A stretch of DNA of 64,000 bases, from the NCBI RefSeq assembly GCF_010725885.1, contig NZ_AP022600.1, positions 186,001 to 250,000 on the forward strand, read 5' to 3'. The notes under the pieces were generated by a model. It made no database searches, had not been told where the DNA came from, and saw nothing but the letters and a program-made list of their open reading frames with translations. The position numbers and the translations under genes are program-made. Numbering within the stretch: position 1 is the stretch's first letter; the number at the start of each line of letters is the position of its first letter. Positions 8,089 through 17,028 of the stretch are shown here, one piece after another. The stretch is from Mycolicibacterium tokaiense (GTDB lineage Bacteria > Actinomycetota > Actinomycetes > Mycobacteriales > Mycobacteriaceae).

Positions 8089-9360
8089 GTGCGTGCCCCT
8101 GAGCTGCGGCTGCGGGCGCCGACCCCCGATCTCATCGCGCTGCCGTGGGACCGGCCGCTCTCGGAGTGGATGGTGCCCGAGGTACCGCTGCGCGACATCG
8201 CCGTGGGTCCCAGCCGGCACCTGGTGAAATTCGTCGACTGCGACGGGCAGCTGTGGGCGCTCAAGGACCTGCCCCCACGGATCGCCGTCCGGGAGTACGA
8301 CGTGCTGCGCCAACTCGAAGAGATGGAGCTGCCCGCCGTGCGGCCCGCCGGGGTGGTGCTGCAGCCCGAACACGAGACCGCGATCCTGGTGACGCGGTAT
8401 CTGCAGGGATCGTGGCAGTACCGCCGGCTGTTCATGCGGCTGCCGCCCGATCAGCCGCGGCACCGGGCCCGGCTGCTCGACGCCATGGCCAGCCTGATGG
8501 TGGAACTGCACCGCCACGGCGTGTTCTGGGGCGACTGCTCACTGGCCAACACGCTGTTCTCCCGCGACGGCCAGGTGCTGCAGGCGGCTCTGGTGGACGC
8601 CGAGACCAGCGCGGTGCACCCCCGCCTGTCCGATGGTCAGCGCCAGATGGACATGGAGATCCTGGTGGAGAACGTGGCCGCCGGCATGGTGGATCTGGCG
8701 GCCCGGTTGGACCGTCCCGAGGACCTGAACGATGTGCTGATCGCCGAGGCGTTCGGGGTACGCGAAACTTACGACCGGCTGTGGGAAACCCTGCACACCG
8801 AACCGGTTTTCGGCTTCTCCGACCGCTTCGAGGTGGAGGGCACCATCCGCCGGCTCAACGAGCTGGGCTTCGCCGTCGACGAGGTGTCCCTGCAGCCGCT
8901 GTCGGCGGATCCGAGCCAGCTTCGGCTCAAGGTCGCCGTGGGTGACCGCCGCTACCACGCCCAGCACCTGCGTGCATTGACCGGTCTGGACGTCGGTGAG
9001 GGGCAGGCCCGCATCCTGCTCGGTGATCTCCACGCCTACCAGGCGCAGCTGTGCCGGGAGGCGGGTGAGGACGTCGACGAGTCGACGGCCGCGCGGCTGT
9101 GGCTCATGGAGGTCGCCACCCCCACCATGCACCGCGCGCACACCGCAGTGGGCAACGCGGGCACCGACATCCAGGCGTTCTGCGATCTGCTCGAGGTGCG
9201 CTGGCTGTTGTCCGAGCAGGCCGGTCACGATGTCGGTACCGAGCGCGCGCTGGCGGCGCTGTCCCGCAACCGCGTGCCCGCCGCCTCGGCCGCCGAGATG
9301 GTGGTGGTGGAAGTGCCCACCGAACCGTTCGAGGTGCTCTCCGAACCCGACGACGAGTGA
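8089..9360 (+). CDS. DUF4032 protein with kinase-like (WaaP/RIO-type) N-terminal domain
   Basis: A 423-residue soluble protein. Residues about 35-200 look like a protein-kinase fold. Lys59 in LWALKDLP is a candidate ATP-binding lysine and Glu69 a candidate helix-C partner. The catalytic loop HGVFWGDCSLANTL gives Asp149 and Asn154, and LVDAE gives Asp170 as the metal-binding Asp. The C-terminal half corresponds to DUF4032. No target is known to me. It starts with GTG four bases after the sugar ATPase gene, so it is likely the last gene of the transport operon, where it could phosphorylate a sugar, a transporter subunit or another protein. The kinase motifs are seen; the function is inference. 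A strong hairpin follows the stop. Confidence 0.75.
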   Translation: MRAPELRLRAPTPDLIALPWDRPLSEWMVPEVPLRDIAVGPSRHLVKFVDCDGQLWALKDLPPRIAVREYDVLRQLEEMELPAVRPAGVVLQPEHETAILVTRYLQGSWQYRRLFMRLPPDQPRHRARLLDAMASLMVELHRHGVFWGDCSLANTLFSRDGQVLQAALVDAETSAVHPRLSDGQRQMDMEILVENVAAGMVDLAARLDRPEDLNDVLIAEAFGVRETYDRLWETLHTEPVFGFSDRFEVEGTIRRLNELGFAVDEVSLQPLSADPSQLRLKVAVGDRRYHAQHLRALTGLDVGEGQARILLGDLHAYQAQLCREAGEDVDESTAARLWLMEVATPTMHRAHTAVGNAGTDIQAFCDLLEVRWLLSEQAGHDVGTERALAALSRNRVPAASAAEMVVVEVPTEPFEVLSEPDDE

Positions 9361-9407
9361 TTTCGGCGCGCACGTAACCGCTCAGCGGTTACCAGCGCGC
9401 CGAAATC
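9359..9407. terminator. large bidirectional hairpin between convergent genes
   Basis: Outer arms of 13 bases (GATTTCGGCGCGC at 9359-9371 and its exact complement at 9395-9407) enclose a second perfect stem (GTAACCGC/GCGGTTAC, loop TCA), with only an AC/CA mismatch between. It starts inside the DUF4032 stop codon and ends one base before the stop of the convergent lactate monooxygenase gene, so it can terminate both transcripts. There is no U tract, as is common in mycobacteria. Confidence 0.75.
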
Positions 9408-9408
9408 G

Positions 9409-10587
9409 CTAGAGAACGCGGCGCAGGGCGTCGGGGGTGAGGTCGGCCAGCGACGTGTAGCCGTCGACGGCCATGATCAGGTCGGCCTCGGCCAGGATGG
9501 AGCGCATCACGTGTGTGACGCCGTCCGCGCCGGCCAGTGCTGCGCCGTAGGCGTAGGGCCTGCCGACGCCCACCGCCTTGGCTCCCAGGGCCAGGGCCTT
9601 GACCACCTCGGCACCCGAGCGCACCCCGGAGTCGAACAACACCGGCACGTCGCCGGCGGCTTCCACCACCGCGGGCAGGCAGTCGATGGCGGGCAGGCCG
9701 CCGTTGGCCTGGCGCCCGCCGTGGGTCGAGCAGTAGATCCCGTCCACCCCACCGTCGATGGCACGCCGCGCGTCGTCAGGGTGGCAGATGCCCTTGAGGA
9801 TCAGGGGCAGTGTGGTCAGCGACCGCAGCCACGGCAGGTCGTCCCAGGTCAGCGGATTGCCGAACACCCCGGCCCAGTACGGCACGATGGATCGCGGGTC
9901 GGCGTCGATGGTGGCGCCGTCCACCCCACACTTCTCCCGGAACACCGGGTCACTGGTGTAGTTGGCCAGACAGTGCCCACGCAACTGCGGGAAATTGGCG
10001 GTGCTCAGGTCACGCGGCCGCCAGCCCGGCACCCAGGTGTCCAGGGTGACGACGATGCCCGCGTAGCCGGCCGCCTCGGCCCGGCTGACCAGACTGGCCG
10101 CGAGTTCCCGGTCGGTGGGACAGTACAACTGGAAGAACCCCGGGGTGTCGCCGAACTCGGCGGCCGCCGCCTCCAGGGGATCGGCCATCAGCGTCGAGGC
10201 GAACATCGGGATGCCGGTGCGGGCGGCCGCCTGCGCGGTGGCGATGTCGCCGTGGTTGTCCTGGGTGCAGATTCCGATGACGCCGATGGGCGCCATGAAC
10301 AACGGTACCGGCCAGGTCCTGCCCCACAACTCCACCGTCAGGTCACGTTCCTTGGCGCCCACCAACATCCGGGGTATCAGACCCCAGCGCTGGAAGGCGG
10401 AGACGTTGACGTTCTGGGTACGTTCGTCCCCGGCGCCGCCCACCACGTACGACCACACCGACGGCGGCATCGCCTGCGCGGCCCGCGTTTCCAGCTCGGA
10501 GAACGTCATGGGCAGCGACGGCTGCACACCGGTGAGTCCACCGAAGTAGATCTCGTACTGGTAGGCGCCGTAATTCGGCTGTGTCAC
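9409..10587 (-). CDS. lactate 2-monooxygenase (FMN-dependent alpha-hydroxy-acid oxidase)
   Basis: A 392-residue FMN enzyme of the glycolate oxidase/lactate monooxygenase family, converting L-lactate and O2 to acetate, CO2 and water. It closely resembles the M. smegmatis enzyme as I remember it, including the N-terminal [17 protein letters not shown] block and [13 protein letters not shown]. Tyr155, Lys265, the catalytic His289 and Arg292 ([11 protein letters not shown]) are present; most relatives have Asn where this has Thr288. GTG at 10587 follows an AGGAAG site and overlaps the upstream LLM gene stop (GTGA), implying co-transcription. Oxidase activity or another 2-hydroxy-acid substrate cannot be excluded. 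Confidence 0.88.
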   Translation of the reverse strand: MTQPNYGAYQYEIYFGGLTGVQPSLPMTFSELETRAAQAMPPSVWSYVVGGAGDERTQNVNVSAFQRWGLIPRMLVGAKERDLTVELWGRTWPVPLFMAPIGVIGICTQDNHGDIATAQAAARTGIPMFASTLMADPLEAAAAEFGDTPGFFQLYCPTDRELAASLVSRAEAAGYAGIVVTLDTWVPGWRPRDLSTANFPQLRGHCLANYTSDPVFREKCGVDGATIDADPRSIVPYWAGVFGNPLTWDDLPWLRSLTTLPLILKGICHPDDARRAIDGGVDGIYCSTHGGRQANGGLPAIDCLPAVVEAAGDVPVLFDSGVRSGAEVVKALALGAKAVGVGRPYAYGAALAGADGVTHVMRSILAEADLIMAVDGYTSLADLTPDALRRVL

Positions 10588-11474
10588 GCGACTTCCTTCA
10601 CCACATCGGCAACAGCCCGGAGCTGGCCCAGGTCGGAGCTGGTCGGAATCAGATGGATCTCGTCGGTGCCGATGGCCGCAAAGCCGCGCAGCGTCGCGGC
10701 CAGCTCGTCCTCGCTGCCGGCCCATCCGGTGGTGGGGGCCATGGCGTCGACGAACTCGGCGGGGACCCAGTTGATGTAGCGACGTAGGTGGGTGTGCACC
10801 TGAGCGCGGGCCGACTCCTGCGGGCCCAGCGCAAACCAGAACGACGTCGCCAGATGGGGTTTCGGTTTGCCCGCCTCGGCCCAGGCCTGCCGCGCGACGT
10901 CGAAGAGCTCATTTTGCTTGTCGACATCCAGGTCCAAGGTGGTGCCCGCCATGCCGTCGGCCCAGGCGGCGGCGCTGCGCACCGTCTTGGGACCGACAGT
11001 TCCGACCAGCAGCGAGGGTCCGCTGTCGCGCACCGGAGGGCCAACGGGGAGAACGGATTCGGTGAGCTTCTCCCCCGCCCAGACCCGGCGCATGGTGGCC
11101 ACCCGCTCGGCCATGCCCCGCATGGTCTGGGTGCTGACATCGGCGCCGACCGCCCGGTAGTCCTCGTGCCTGCCGCCCACCCCGAGACCGACCGTGAGCC
11201 GGCCCTCGCTGAGCAGGTGGCCGGTGGCCAGCGCCTTGGCCAGCATCACCGGGTCGTGCAACTGCGGCACGATCACCGTCGTCACCAACTGCACCCGGTC
11301 GGTCCACGCCGCCAACGCACCCAGCAGCGTGAGGCTGTCGGGGTTGTCGAAGGCGATGCGCTCACCCCAGCACAGCGAGGAGAACGGTCCGTTGTCGACG
11401 GCGGCCGCCCAGGACCGGAGAATTGTTGCGTCGAGATCCGGCTCCATCACCGGCATCGTCATGCCCACCTGCAC
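10584..11474 (-). CDS. LLM-class (probably F420-dependent) oxidoreductase
   Basis: A 296-residue TIM-barrel protein of the luciferase-like monooxygenase superfamily, in the branch that in mycobacteria usually uses coenzyme F420. Typical features are [12 protein letters not shown] at the start, the WGERIAF and [21 protein letters not shown] strands, and [18 protein letters not shown]. The substrate is unknown. It overlaps the lactate monooxygenase by four bases and would be translated first. Cofactor is inferred from family and organism, not from a decisive residue. Confidence 0.82.
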   Translation of the reverse strand: MQVGMTMPVMEPDLDATILRSWAAAVDNGPFSSLCWGERIAFDNPDSLTLLGALAAWTDRVQLVTTVIVPQLHDPVMLAKALATGHLLSEGRLTVGLGVGGRHEDYRAVGADVSTQTMRGMAERVATMRRVWAGEKLTESVLPVGPPVRDSGPSLLVGTVGPKTVRSAAAWADGMAGTTLDLDVDKQNELFDVARQAWAEAGKPKPHLATSFWFALGPQESARAQVHTHLRRYINWVPAEFVDAMAPTTGWAGSEDELAATLRGFAAIGTDEIHLIPTSSDLGQLRAVADVVKEVA

Positions 11475-11483
11475 GCCGCGATG

Positions 11484-12620
11484 CTATCCCGTGAGGTTGT
11501 AGACATGGTCGGGAGTGACGATAGACGTCACAGCCGTGGCGATCTGGCCGGCGGAGTGATCGGCGGGCACATCGGAATTGGCGAACACCACCAGCGTGGC
11601 GTCCTGCTCGGGCAGATACACCGAGACGGTGGTGTAACCGGGGATATCGCCGTTGTGGCCGATCCAGCCATGGGTGTCGAAGATGGCGAACGCGTAGGTG
11701 ACCCCAGGGTGTGCGGCGGGCCCGGCCAGCCGCTGGGCGTGGGTCTCCGGCCGCAGCGACCACCCCCGGCCCACGGCGGCCGCCCACACCTTCATATCGG
11801 CCAGATCCGAGATGATGGCACCGGCCGCATCACCCCAGGACGGGTTCCAGAACGTCGCGTCGACCACGCCCCCGTCATCGGGCAGGCCAAGGTAACCGTG
11901 GGTGAACGGCTCCGGCATCGCACCATTGGCGGGCCACGTGGTGTGCCCCAGTCCCAAGGGCGCAAACACGTGCTGGCGCAGGTAATCCGGTAGCGACTGC
12001 CCGGTGACCCGGGTGACGACCATGCCCAGCAGCACGGTGTTGGTGTTGGAGTACTCGAATTTCTCGTTCGGAGCGAAGTTGGGCGGGTGCCGGAAGGCGA
12101 TGTCGACGAGTTCGCGCGGGGTGGTGGCGAAGGCGTCCGGTCCGGTGGGCGCCTCGGCGAAGAACCGGTCTTGGAACGCCTCGTCGTCGGAGTAGTTGAA
12201 CAGGCCGCTGCGCATCCGCCCCAGCATGTCCAGGGTGATCCGGTCGCCGTTCGGCACGCCGTCGACGTACATCGCGATGGGATCGGTCAGCCGGATGCGG
12301 CCCTGGTCGACCAGTTGCAGTACCGCGGTTCCGGTGAAGGTCTTGGTGACGCTGCCGATGCGGCTGTGGTCGGCCGCTGAGAGCGGCGCCCCGGTCGCGG
12401 TGTCGGCGACCCCGACGGCGGTGGTGTAGTCGATGCGGCCCGGGATCGACAGACCCACGATGGCCCCCGGGATGCCCATCTCCTGCACCGTGGCGGCGAT
12501 GGCGGCATCCAGTTGGGCACGCAGATCCGGAGGTTGGGCCACCGCGGGCGCGGCCAGCCAGGCCACCAGCACCACCGACAGCACAGCAGCCGACACCCGG
12601 CCACATCGCAGGACAGTCAC
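11484..12620 (-). CDS. exported serine hydrolase, beta-lactamase/DD-peptidase family
   Basis: A 378-residue protein with a signal peptide (about residues 1-28, ending AAPAVAQP) and a class C beta-lactamase/DD-carboxypeptidase domain. The nucleophile motif is S90-V-T-K93. The Tyr-x-Asn motif is in EYSNTNT, and HNGDIPGY stands in the KTG/HTG position. Proteins of this type act outside the membrane on peptidoglycan or on ester or peptide substrates; most mycobacterial members are not true beta-lactamases. GTG at 12620 is preferred because it begins the signal peptide. It is divergent from the VOC gene across 25 bases. Confidence 0.85.
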   Translation of the reverse strand: MTVLRCGRVSAAVLSVVLVAWLAAPAVAQPPDLRAQLDAAIAATVQEMGIPGAIVGLSIPGRIDYTTAVGVADTATGAPLSAADHSRIGSVTKTFTGTAVLQLVDQGRIRLTDPIAMYVDGVPNGDRITLDMLGRMRSGLFNYSDDEAFQDRFFAEAPTGPDAFATTPRELVDIAFRHPPNFAPNEKFEYSNTNTVLLGMVVTRVTGQSLPDYLRQHVFAPLGLGHTTWPANGAMPEPFTHGYLGLPDDGGVVDATFWNPSWGDAAGAIISDLADMKVWAAAVGRGWSLRPETHAQRLAGPAAHPGVTYAFAIFDTHGWIGHNGDIPGYTTVSVYLPEQDATLVVFANSDVPADHSAGQIATAVTSIVTPDHVYNLTG

Positions 12621-12645
12621 CCCGCGGAGCCTATCGACTGGCAGC

Positions 12646-13068
12646 ATGGCCTGTATGGCCATCAGCGCGAACTCGATCGCCCATCTGCGTCTGACCGTCA
12701 CCGACATCGAACGGTCACGACACTTCTACGAATCGGTGTTCGGGTGGCCGGTGCTGCTGGAGATCCCCGCAGGAGCCGACGAGACCACCCGGGCCCGATA
12801 TGACTTCCTGTTCGGCGGTGTCATCTACGACATGGGCCACGGTCTGCTCGGGCTGCGCCCGGTGGGCCGTGACGCGTTCGACGAAGACCGAACCGGGCTG
12901 GACCACCTGGCGTTCACCGTCGACGGGGTGACCGACATTCGTGCTGCTGCAGCACATCTGGACGAACTCTGCATTGCCCACGAGCCGATCAAGGACATCG
13001 GCCCCGCCTACATCCTGGAATTCCGCGATCCGGACAACATCGCACTGGAGCTGTCCGCGCCCAAATAG
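12646..13068 (+). CDS. VOC-family (glyoxalase/dioxygenase-like) protein
   Basis: A small protein of about 140 residues with the two-module VOC fold. It begins IAHLRLTVTDIERSRHFYESVFGWPV and ends with the metal-site pattern LEFRDPDNIALEL. The first metal His is in AHLRLTV and the middle one in LDHLAFTV. The family includes glyoxalase I, extradiol dioxygenases and resistance proteins, so the reaction is not predictable. A second ATG at 12655 is an equally plausible start. Its stop abuts the stop of the convergent TDT transporter. Confidence 0.78.
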   Translation: MACMAISANSIAHLRLTVTDIERSRHFYESVFGWPVLLEIPAGADETTRARYDFLFGGVIYDMGHGLLGLRPVGRDAFDEDRTGLDHLAFTVDGVTDIRAAAAHLDELCIAHEPIKDIGPAYILEFRDPDNIALELSAPK

Positions 13069-14214
13069 CTACTCGATGGGGTCCTTGCCCGCCTTCACCG
13101 GGGCGGACGCCGGCGGCAGCAGCAGGTTACCGCGCAGGCTGCCGCGCGCGGTACGCACCGCCACCAGCAGCCAGGTCGCGAGCAGCCCGGCGAAGGCCAC
13201 CACCGCCGCCACCCGGAACAGCGGCAGACCGGTGTGGGCGGCCAGCTGGGTGGTTCCGGTGACGAATGTGCCGACCGGGAAGGTCAGGCTCCACCACGTC
13301 AGCGCGAACGGCATGCCGCGCCGCAGGGTCCGCACGGTCAGGGCGGTGGCCAACCCGATCCACAACACCGCGAAGCCCCACACCGGGACACCGAACAGGA
13401 TGCCGAAGACAGCCATGCCGCCCGCCACGTCGGCCGGCACGGCCAGCCGCGCCTGGGTGCCGAGCAATCCGGCGGCGGTGATGGATTGGCCCAGCGGGCC
13501 CAGCACGATCCACAGTGTCGGCACCCGGGCGGTGCCTGAGGTGCCGTAGTACGCCAGCCGGCTCCAGATCAGCGTGATGATGATCATCGACGCCACCAGC
13601 GACAGCCCGAACATGGCATAACAGCCGTAGAGCATGGTGGCCCGGCCGGTCTCCGAAGCGATGTGCGGGATCAGCAGCGCCCCGGTGGCCGCCGACACCA
13701 TGGGCGGCACCACCGGCATCAGCCAGCCGCCGAACGCCGCGTCGGGCTCCACGGTGTGCTGGGTGAACATCAGGTACGGGATGGTGAGCGCGGTGAACAG
13801 GCCGCCGACGGTGCCCACGCTCCACAGCACCCAGTGCAGGTCGACGGCCGCGCGGGCCCCGATCAGGTCCTGGCCCACCAGGATCGCGCCGGAACCCACC
13901 GTCATCAGGGCCATCGGCGCCGCACCGTAGAAGTGCGCCATCTGGGGGTTGCGCCCGTGCCCACGGGCCACCGTGGGGTGCCGCAGCCAGTGGCCGCCCA
14001 CCAGAATTCCGAGCACCACCAGCAACAGAGCGGCAGTCACCCAGACGACCTCGGAGAACGCCCGCAGTCCCGTCACCTGCCACGGCAGCATCGCACCCGC
14101 GTTGGCCACGATGCCGGTGCCCATCACCGAGGCGAACCAGTTGGGCCCGAGGTTGCCGAGCACCTCCCGGCGGCGACGGGGGCGGGCCGGGGTGTCGGGG
14201 TCTGGCGCGGTCAT
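13069..14214 (-). CDS. TDT/SLAC1-family carboxylate transporter
   Basis: A 381-residue integral membrane protein with about ten hydrophobic helices, of the tellurite-resistance/dicarboxylate transporter (TehA, Mae1, SLAC1) family. Characteristic sequences are GPNWFASVMGTGIVAN at the start and FPVGTFVTGTTQL near the end. These proteins pass monovalent or carboxylate anions. It follows the TctA-like gene by 33 bases in the same direction and is probably the last gene of the mevalonate operon, where an organic acid such as acetoacetate or mevalonate is a reasonable guess. Confidence 0.82.
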   Translation of the reverse strand: MTAPDPDTPARPRRRREVLGNLGPNWFASVMGTGIVANAGAMLPWQVTGLRAFSEVVWVTAALLLVVLGILVGGHWLRHPTVARGHGRNPQMAHFYGAAPMALMTVGSGAILVGQDLIGARAAVDLHWVLWSVGTVGGLFTALTIPYLMFTQHTVEPDAAFGGWLMPVVPPMVSAATGALLIPHIASETGRATMLYGCYAMFGLSLVASMIIITLIWSRLAYYGTSGTARVPTLWIVLGPLGQSITAAGLLGTQARLAVPADVAGGMAVFGILFGVPVWGFAVLWIGLATALTVRTLRRGMPFALTWWSLTFPVGTFVTGTTQLAAHTGLPLFRVAAVVAFAGLLATWLLVAVRTARGSLRGNLLLPPASAPVKAGKDPIE

Positions 14215-14247
14215 CGGTGCAGGACGCTACCGCCCGCGGCCCCGCTC

Positions 14248-15627
14248 TCACAGCGCCAGGATCGCCGGCACGCTCAGCAGGGCGACGTAGTAACCCATGA
14301 ACAGCACCCCGGCGTGGATGGCGAAGAACCGCACCAGCAACCCGCCCACCACGCCGACGGTCAGCGTCACCGCCAGACCCAACAGCCCGCCTTCCCAGAC
14401 GCTGACCACGACCACCAGACCGGCGAAGGCCGAGATGATGGCCTCGTGGCTGACGTGCCGGACCACCAGCGTGGCGGCGCGGTGGGCGAAGTTCATGGCG
14501 AACGGGTAGGCGATCACTGCGGCCACCGCCACGGCGAGCAGCCCGTACAGCAGGAATTCGGTGGTGCTCAGCGCGGTCGACAGGTTGTCGATCTGCCCGG
14601 TCTCACTGTCGGTGGTGAACACCGGGGGTGCGTTGAACAGCGGGGCGGCCGGCCCGGCCGCGACCGGGCTCAGCGGCAGACCGAAGGCGATCAGCGGGAT
14701 CAACGCCTCGGCGATGTAGGTCGATTCGGTGGTGCCGTTGCGGGCGGCGATCACCGATGTCAGCCGGTGGTACCCCTGCTTGACGCGTGCGGCCACCAGC
14801 TCCCCCATCAACACCGTCATCGCGACCGGGCTGAACACGAAGGTGGCGCTCGATACCGTGGCTGTCGCGGCCACCTGTGCGGTCTGCCGACGATCCAGGA
14901 TCCGGAACGGATTCGGGAAGTACCCCGACCAGCCCTTGACCTCGGGGGCCAGCCATACCGTCGCGGGTTCGTCGCGGGCCATCTCCCGGCGTCCCGCCGG
15001 CCCCAGCACCAGGAACAGCGCCGCGATCAGCGGACCCACGGCGATGCCCAGGAAGTAGCTGATGTTCAGTGCCACATCGAAGGTGGCGGTCAGCGCCCGC
15101 AACCCGAGGATCAGCAGGACAAACGGCACCAGCGCGGCCACGCCGGCCCATTTCCCGGGAGTGGTGTAGGCGATGCCGATCGCGGCGACCAGGAACAGCC
15201 ACGGCGCGACGGCCTGCACGGTGTCGGAGAACGGGGCCAGCAGCGCCGCGAACAGCACTGCGGCGGGAACCGCGATGAACGCCGCGATGACGCCACCCGA
15301 GATCGCCTTGCGCAGCGCGATGTGCGGCACCCCGAGGCCCCGCAACAACCGCGCCTCGCGCAGCAGCGGCACCGCCATGGTGTCGCCCGGTATCCCCAGC
15401 AGCGTGGTGGGCACCGCGTGGGTCATGTGTTTGGCGACCGCACCGGCCAGGAAGAAGGTGAACACCCCGGCCGGCGGCGTGCCGAGCAGGATGACCAGCA
15501 GGGTCAGCGGGGCCAGTGTTGCGGTTTCATCGGTACCCGAGACCAGCCCGATCAGGGAGAAGACGACGGCGCCGATCAGGCCCAGCAGGATCGCGACCAG
15601 GACGTCGTTGGTGACCACGGCACTCAT
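14248..15627 (-). CDS. TctA-like tripartite carboxylate transporter permease
   Basis: A 459-residue protein with about 11-12 membrane segments, resembling the large permease TctA of tripartite tricarboxylate transporters. The TTLLGIPGDTMAVPLL segment corresponds to a conserved TctA loop and is duplicated in looser form in the second half (NGTTESTYIAEALIPLIAFGLPLSP). No TctC-type binding protein is encoded nearby, so it may work as a simple carrier. ATG at 15627 overlaps the upstream small gene by four bases (ATGA). Context suggests uptake of mevalonate or a related branched organic acid. Confidence 0.75.
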   Translation of the reverse strand: MSAVVTNDVLVAILLGLIGAVVFSLIGLVSGTDETATLAPLTLLVILLGTPPAGVFTFFLAGAVAKHMTHAVPTTLLGIPGDTMAVPLLREARLLRGLGVPHIALRKAISGGVIAAFIAVPAAVLFAALLAPFSDTVQAVAPWLFLVAAIGIAYTTPGKWAGVAALVPFVLLILGLRALTATFDVALNISYFLGIAVGPLIAALFLVLGPAGRREMARDEPATVWLAPEVKGWSGYFPNPFRILDRRQTAQVAATATVSSATFVFSPVAMTVLMGELVAARVKQGYHRLTSVIAARNGTTESTYIAEALIPLIAFGLPLSPVAAGPAAPLFNAPPVFTTDSETGQIDNLSTALSTTEFLLYGLLAVAVAAVIAYPFAMNFAHRAATLVVRHVSHEAIISAFAGLVVVVSVWEGGLLGLAVTLTVGVVGGLLVRFFAIHAGVLFMGYYVALLSVPAILAL

Positions 15628-16064
15628 CGCGGCTGCTCCTCGGATGCCCGCTCCGCCTCACGGAACCGGTCGTAGAGATCGAGGTCCTTCAGTTCGCGCA
15701 CCGTCGCCTCCGGCAGATCCTCGACGGAGCCCAGACCGCCGCGCTCCGCGCTCAGTGCGGCGATCACCTCGCCCACCGAGTCACCCTCGGCGGCCTCCAC
15801 CACGATGCGGCGCTTGGGCGGGAACAGCTTGCCGCTGATCACCCCCGCCACCACACAGGCCCCGATCCCCACCAGCAGCGAATAAGCCTCGGCGAGCGAC
15901 GTTTCGGTGACCACCCGGGACAGGTAGGCGTGCGCGGCCAGGTAGGCACCCAGGCTGACGACGACGCCGATGATCACCGACAGCCCGAGGTGCCGGGCGG
16001 TGACGGTGTCCCCCCACACCTCGAGATAGCGCGGCTGTGTCGGTTCAGTGCGGTCATCACGCAT
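15624..16064 (-). CDS. small two-helix membrane protein in mevalonate operon
   Basis: A 146-residue protein of unknown family. Two hydrophobic segments (LSVIIGVVVSLGAYLAAH and SLLVGIGACVVAGVISG) are followed by a soluble, acidic C-terminal half (RIVVEAAEGDSVGEVIAAL). It takes the place that TctB holds beside TctA in other systems but has two, not four, helices, so it may be an accessory subunit. ATG at 16064 has a clear AGGAGG site ten bases upstream. It overlaps the HMG-CoA lyase gene by eight bases and the TctA-like gene by four. Confidence 0.7.
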   Translation of the reverse strand: MRDDRTEPTQPRYLEVWGDTVTARHLGLSVIIGVVVSLGAYLAAHAYLSRVVTETSLAEAYSLLVGIGACVVAGVISGKLFPPKRRIVVEAAEGDSVGEVIAALSAERGGLGSVEDLPEATVRELKDLDLYDRFREAERASEEQPR

Positions 16065-17028
16065 CGGTGGTCGTCCTCCTGCTGTTGTTGATCGCCGTCG
16101 CGGTGGCCGACGCCGGCGGATGGCCCAGTTGCCCGCCCATCCACATCGACGTGTCCACCAACACGTCCAGGTCGATGCCGGTGTTGATGCCGAGTCCGTG
16201 CAGCATCCACACCAGATCCTCGGTGGCCAGGTTGCCGGTGGCCCCGCGCGCATACGGACATCTGCCCAGTCCGCCTGCGGAGCTGTCGATCTCGGTGATG
16301 CCGTGCTGCAGCGCGGCCAATACATTGGCCAGCGCCTGGCCGTAGGTGTCGTGGAAATGCACCGCGAGCTGCTCGGCGCGAGCGCCGACATCGAGCACGG
16401 CGGCGAGTACCCCGGCCACGTGACCGGGGGTGGCCACCCCGATGGTGTCACCCAGAGAGATTGTGGTGGCACCCATCTCGATCAGCTGCCCGGTCACCCG
16501 CGCGACGTCGGCCACCGCAACCGGCCCTTCCCAGGGATCACCGAAGCACATGGACACATACCCCCGTACCGGCAGGCCGGCCGATCGGGCCTCCGCCACC
16601 ACGGGCGCCGCTGCGGCCAGCGCGCCCTCGACGGTGCTGTTGAGGTTGCGGCGGGCGAACGTCTGCGTCGCCGAGACGAACACCGCGATCTCGGTGGCAC
16701 CGGCGGCCAACGCCCGGTCGTAGCCGCGGCGGTTCGGGGTGAGGACCACGGTGCGCAGGTTCGGCGCGGTGAGCGTGCCGTCGGAGCGCAGCTGCTCCAT
16801 CAGCTCCTCGGCGTCGGCCAGCTGCGGAACCCAGCGCGGCGAAACGAAGCTGGTGACTTCGAGCGAGGTGACTCCCGCGCCGACAAGACGGCGGCAGAAT
16901 TCTGCTTTCACCCCGACAGGAACCACGCCGGCCTCGGCCTGCAGCCCGTCGCGCGGCCCGACTTCGTGCACGCGCACCCGGTCCGGGAGCCCCGCGGCGC
17001 GGTGCGGGTGGGGAAACCGGGGGCTCAC
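16057..17028 (-). CDS. mvaB: hydroxymethylglutaryl-CoA lyase
   Basis: A 323-residue TIM-barrel lyase cleaving HMG-CoA to acetyl-CoA and acetoacetate. GPRDGLQ near the N-terminus supplies the catalytic Arg and Asp, HFHDTYG the metal-binding His pair, and GGLGRCPYARGATGN the catalytic Cys loop. GTG at 17028 overlaps the HMG-CoA reductase stop (GTGA), placing the two enzymes in one transcript. The pairing with a class II reductase matches the Pseudomonas mevalonii mvaAB arrangement and indicates mevalonate degradation; leucine breakdown is an alternative role for a lyase alone. Confidence 0.9.
   Translation of the reverse strand: MSPRFPHPHRAAGLPDRVRVHEVGPRDGLQAEAGVVPVGVKAEFCRRLVGAGVTSLEVTSFVSPRWVPQLADAEELMEQLRSDGTLTAPNLRTVVLTPNRRGYDRALAAGATEIAVFVSATQTFARRNLNSTVEGALAAAAPVVAEARSAGLPVRGYVSMCFGDPWEGPVAVADVARVTGQLIEMGATTISLGDTIGVATPGHVAGVLAAVLDVGARAEQLAVHFHDTYGQALANVLAALQHGITEIDSSAGGLGRCPYARGATGNLATEDLVWMLHGLGINTGIDLDVLVDTSMWMGGQLGHPPASATATAINNSRRTTTDA

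Noticed and set aside
11484..12620. Beta-lactamase resistance gene
   Set aside because: It has the SxxK and YxN motifs but HNG in place of KTG, and belongs to the broad serine-hydrolase family common in mycobacteria. Resistance cannot be claimed.
13663..15675. A 2-kb open frame on the plus strand opposite the TDT and TctA-like genes
   Set aside because: Its translation is Gly/His/Arg/Gln-rich with no membrane or domain pattern, and it lies wholly antisense to two genes with clear family features. Long antisense frames are expected at this GC content.
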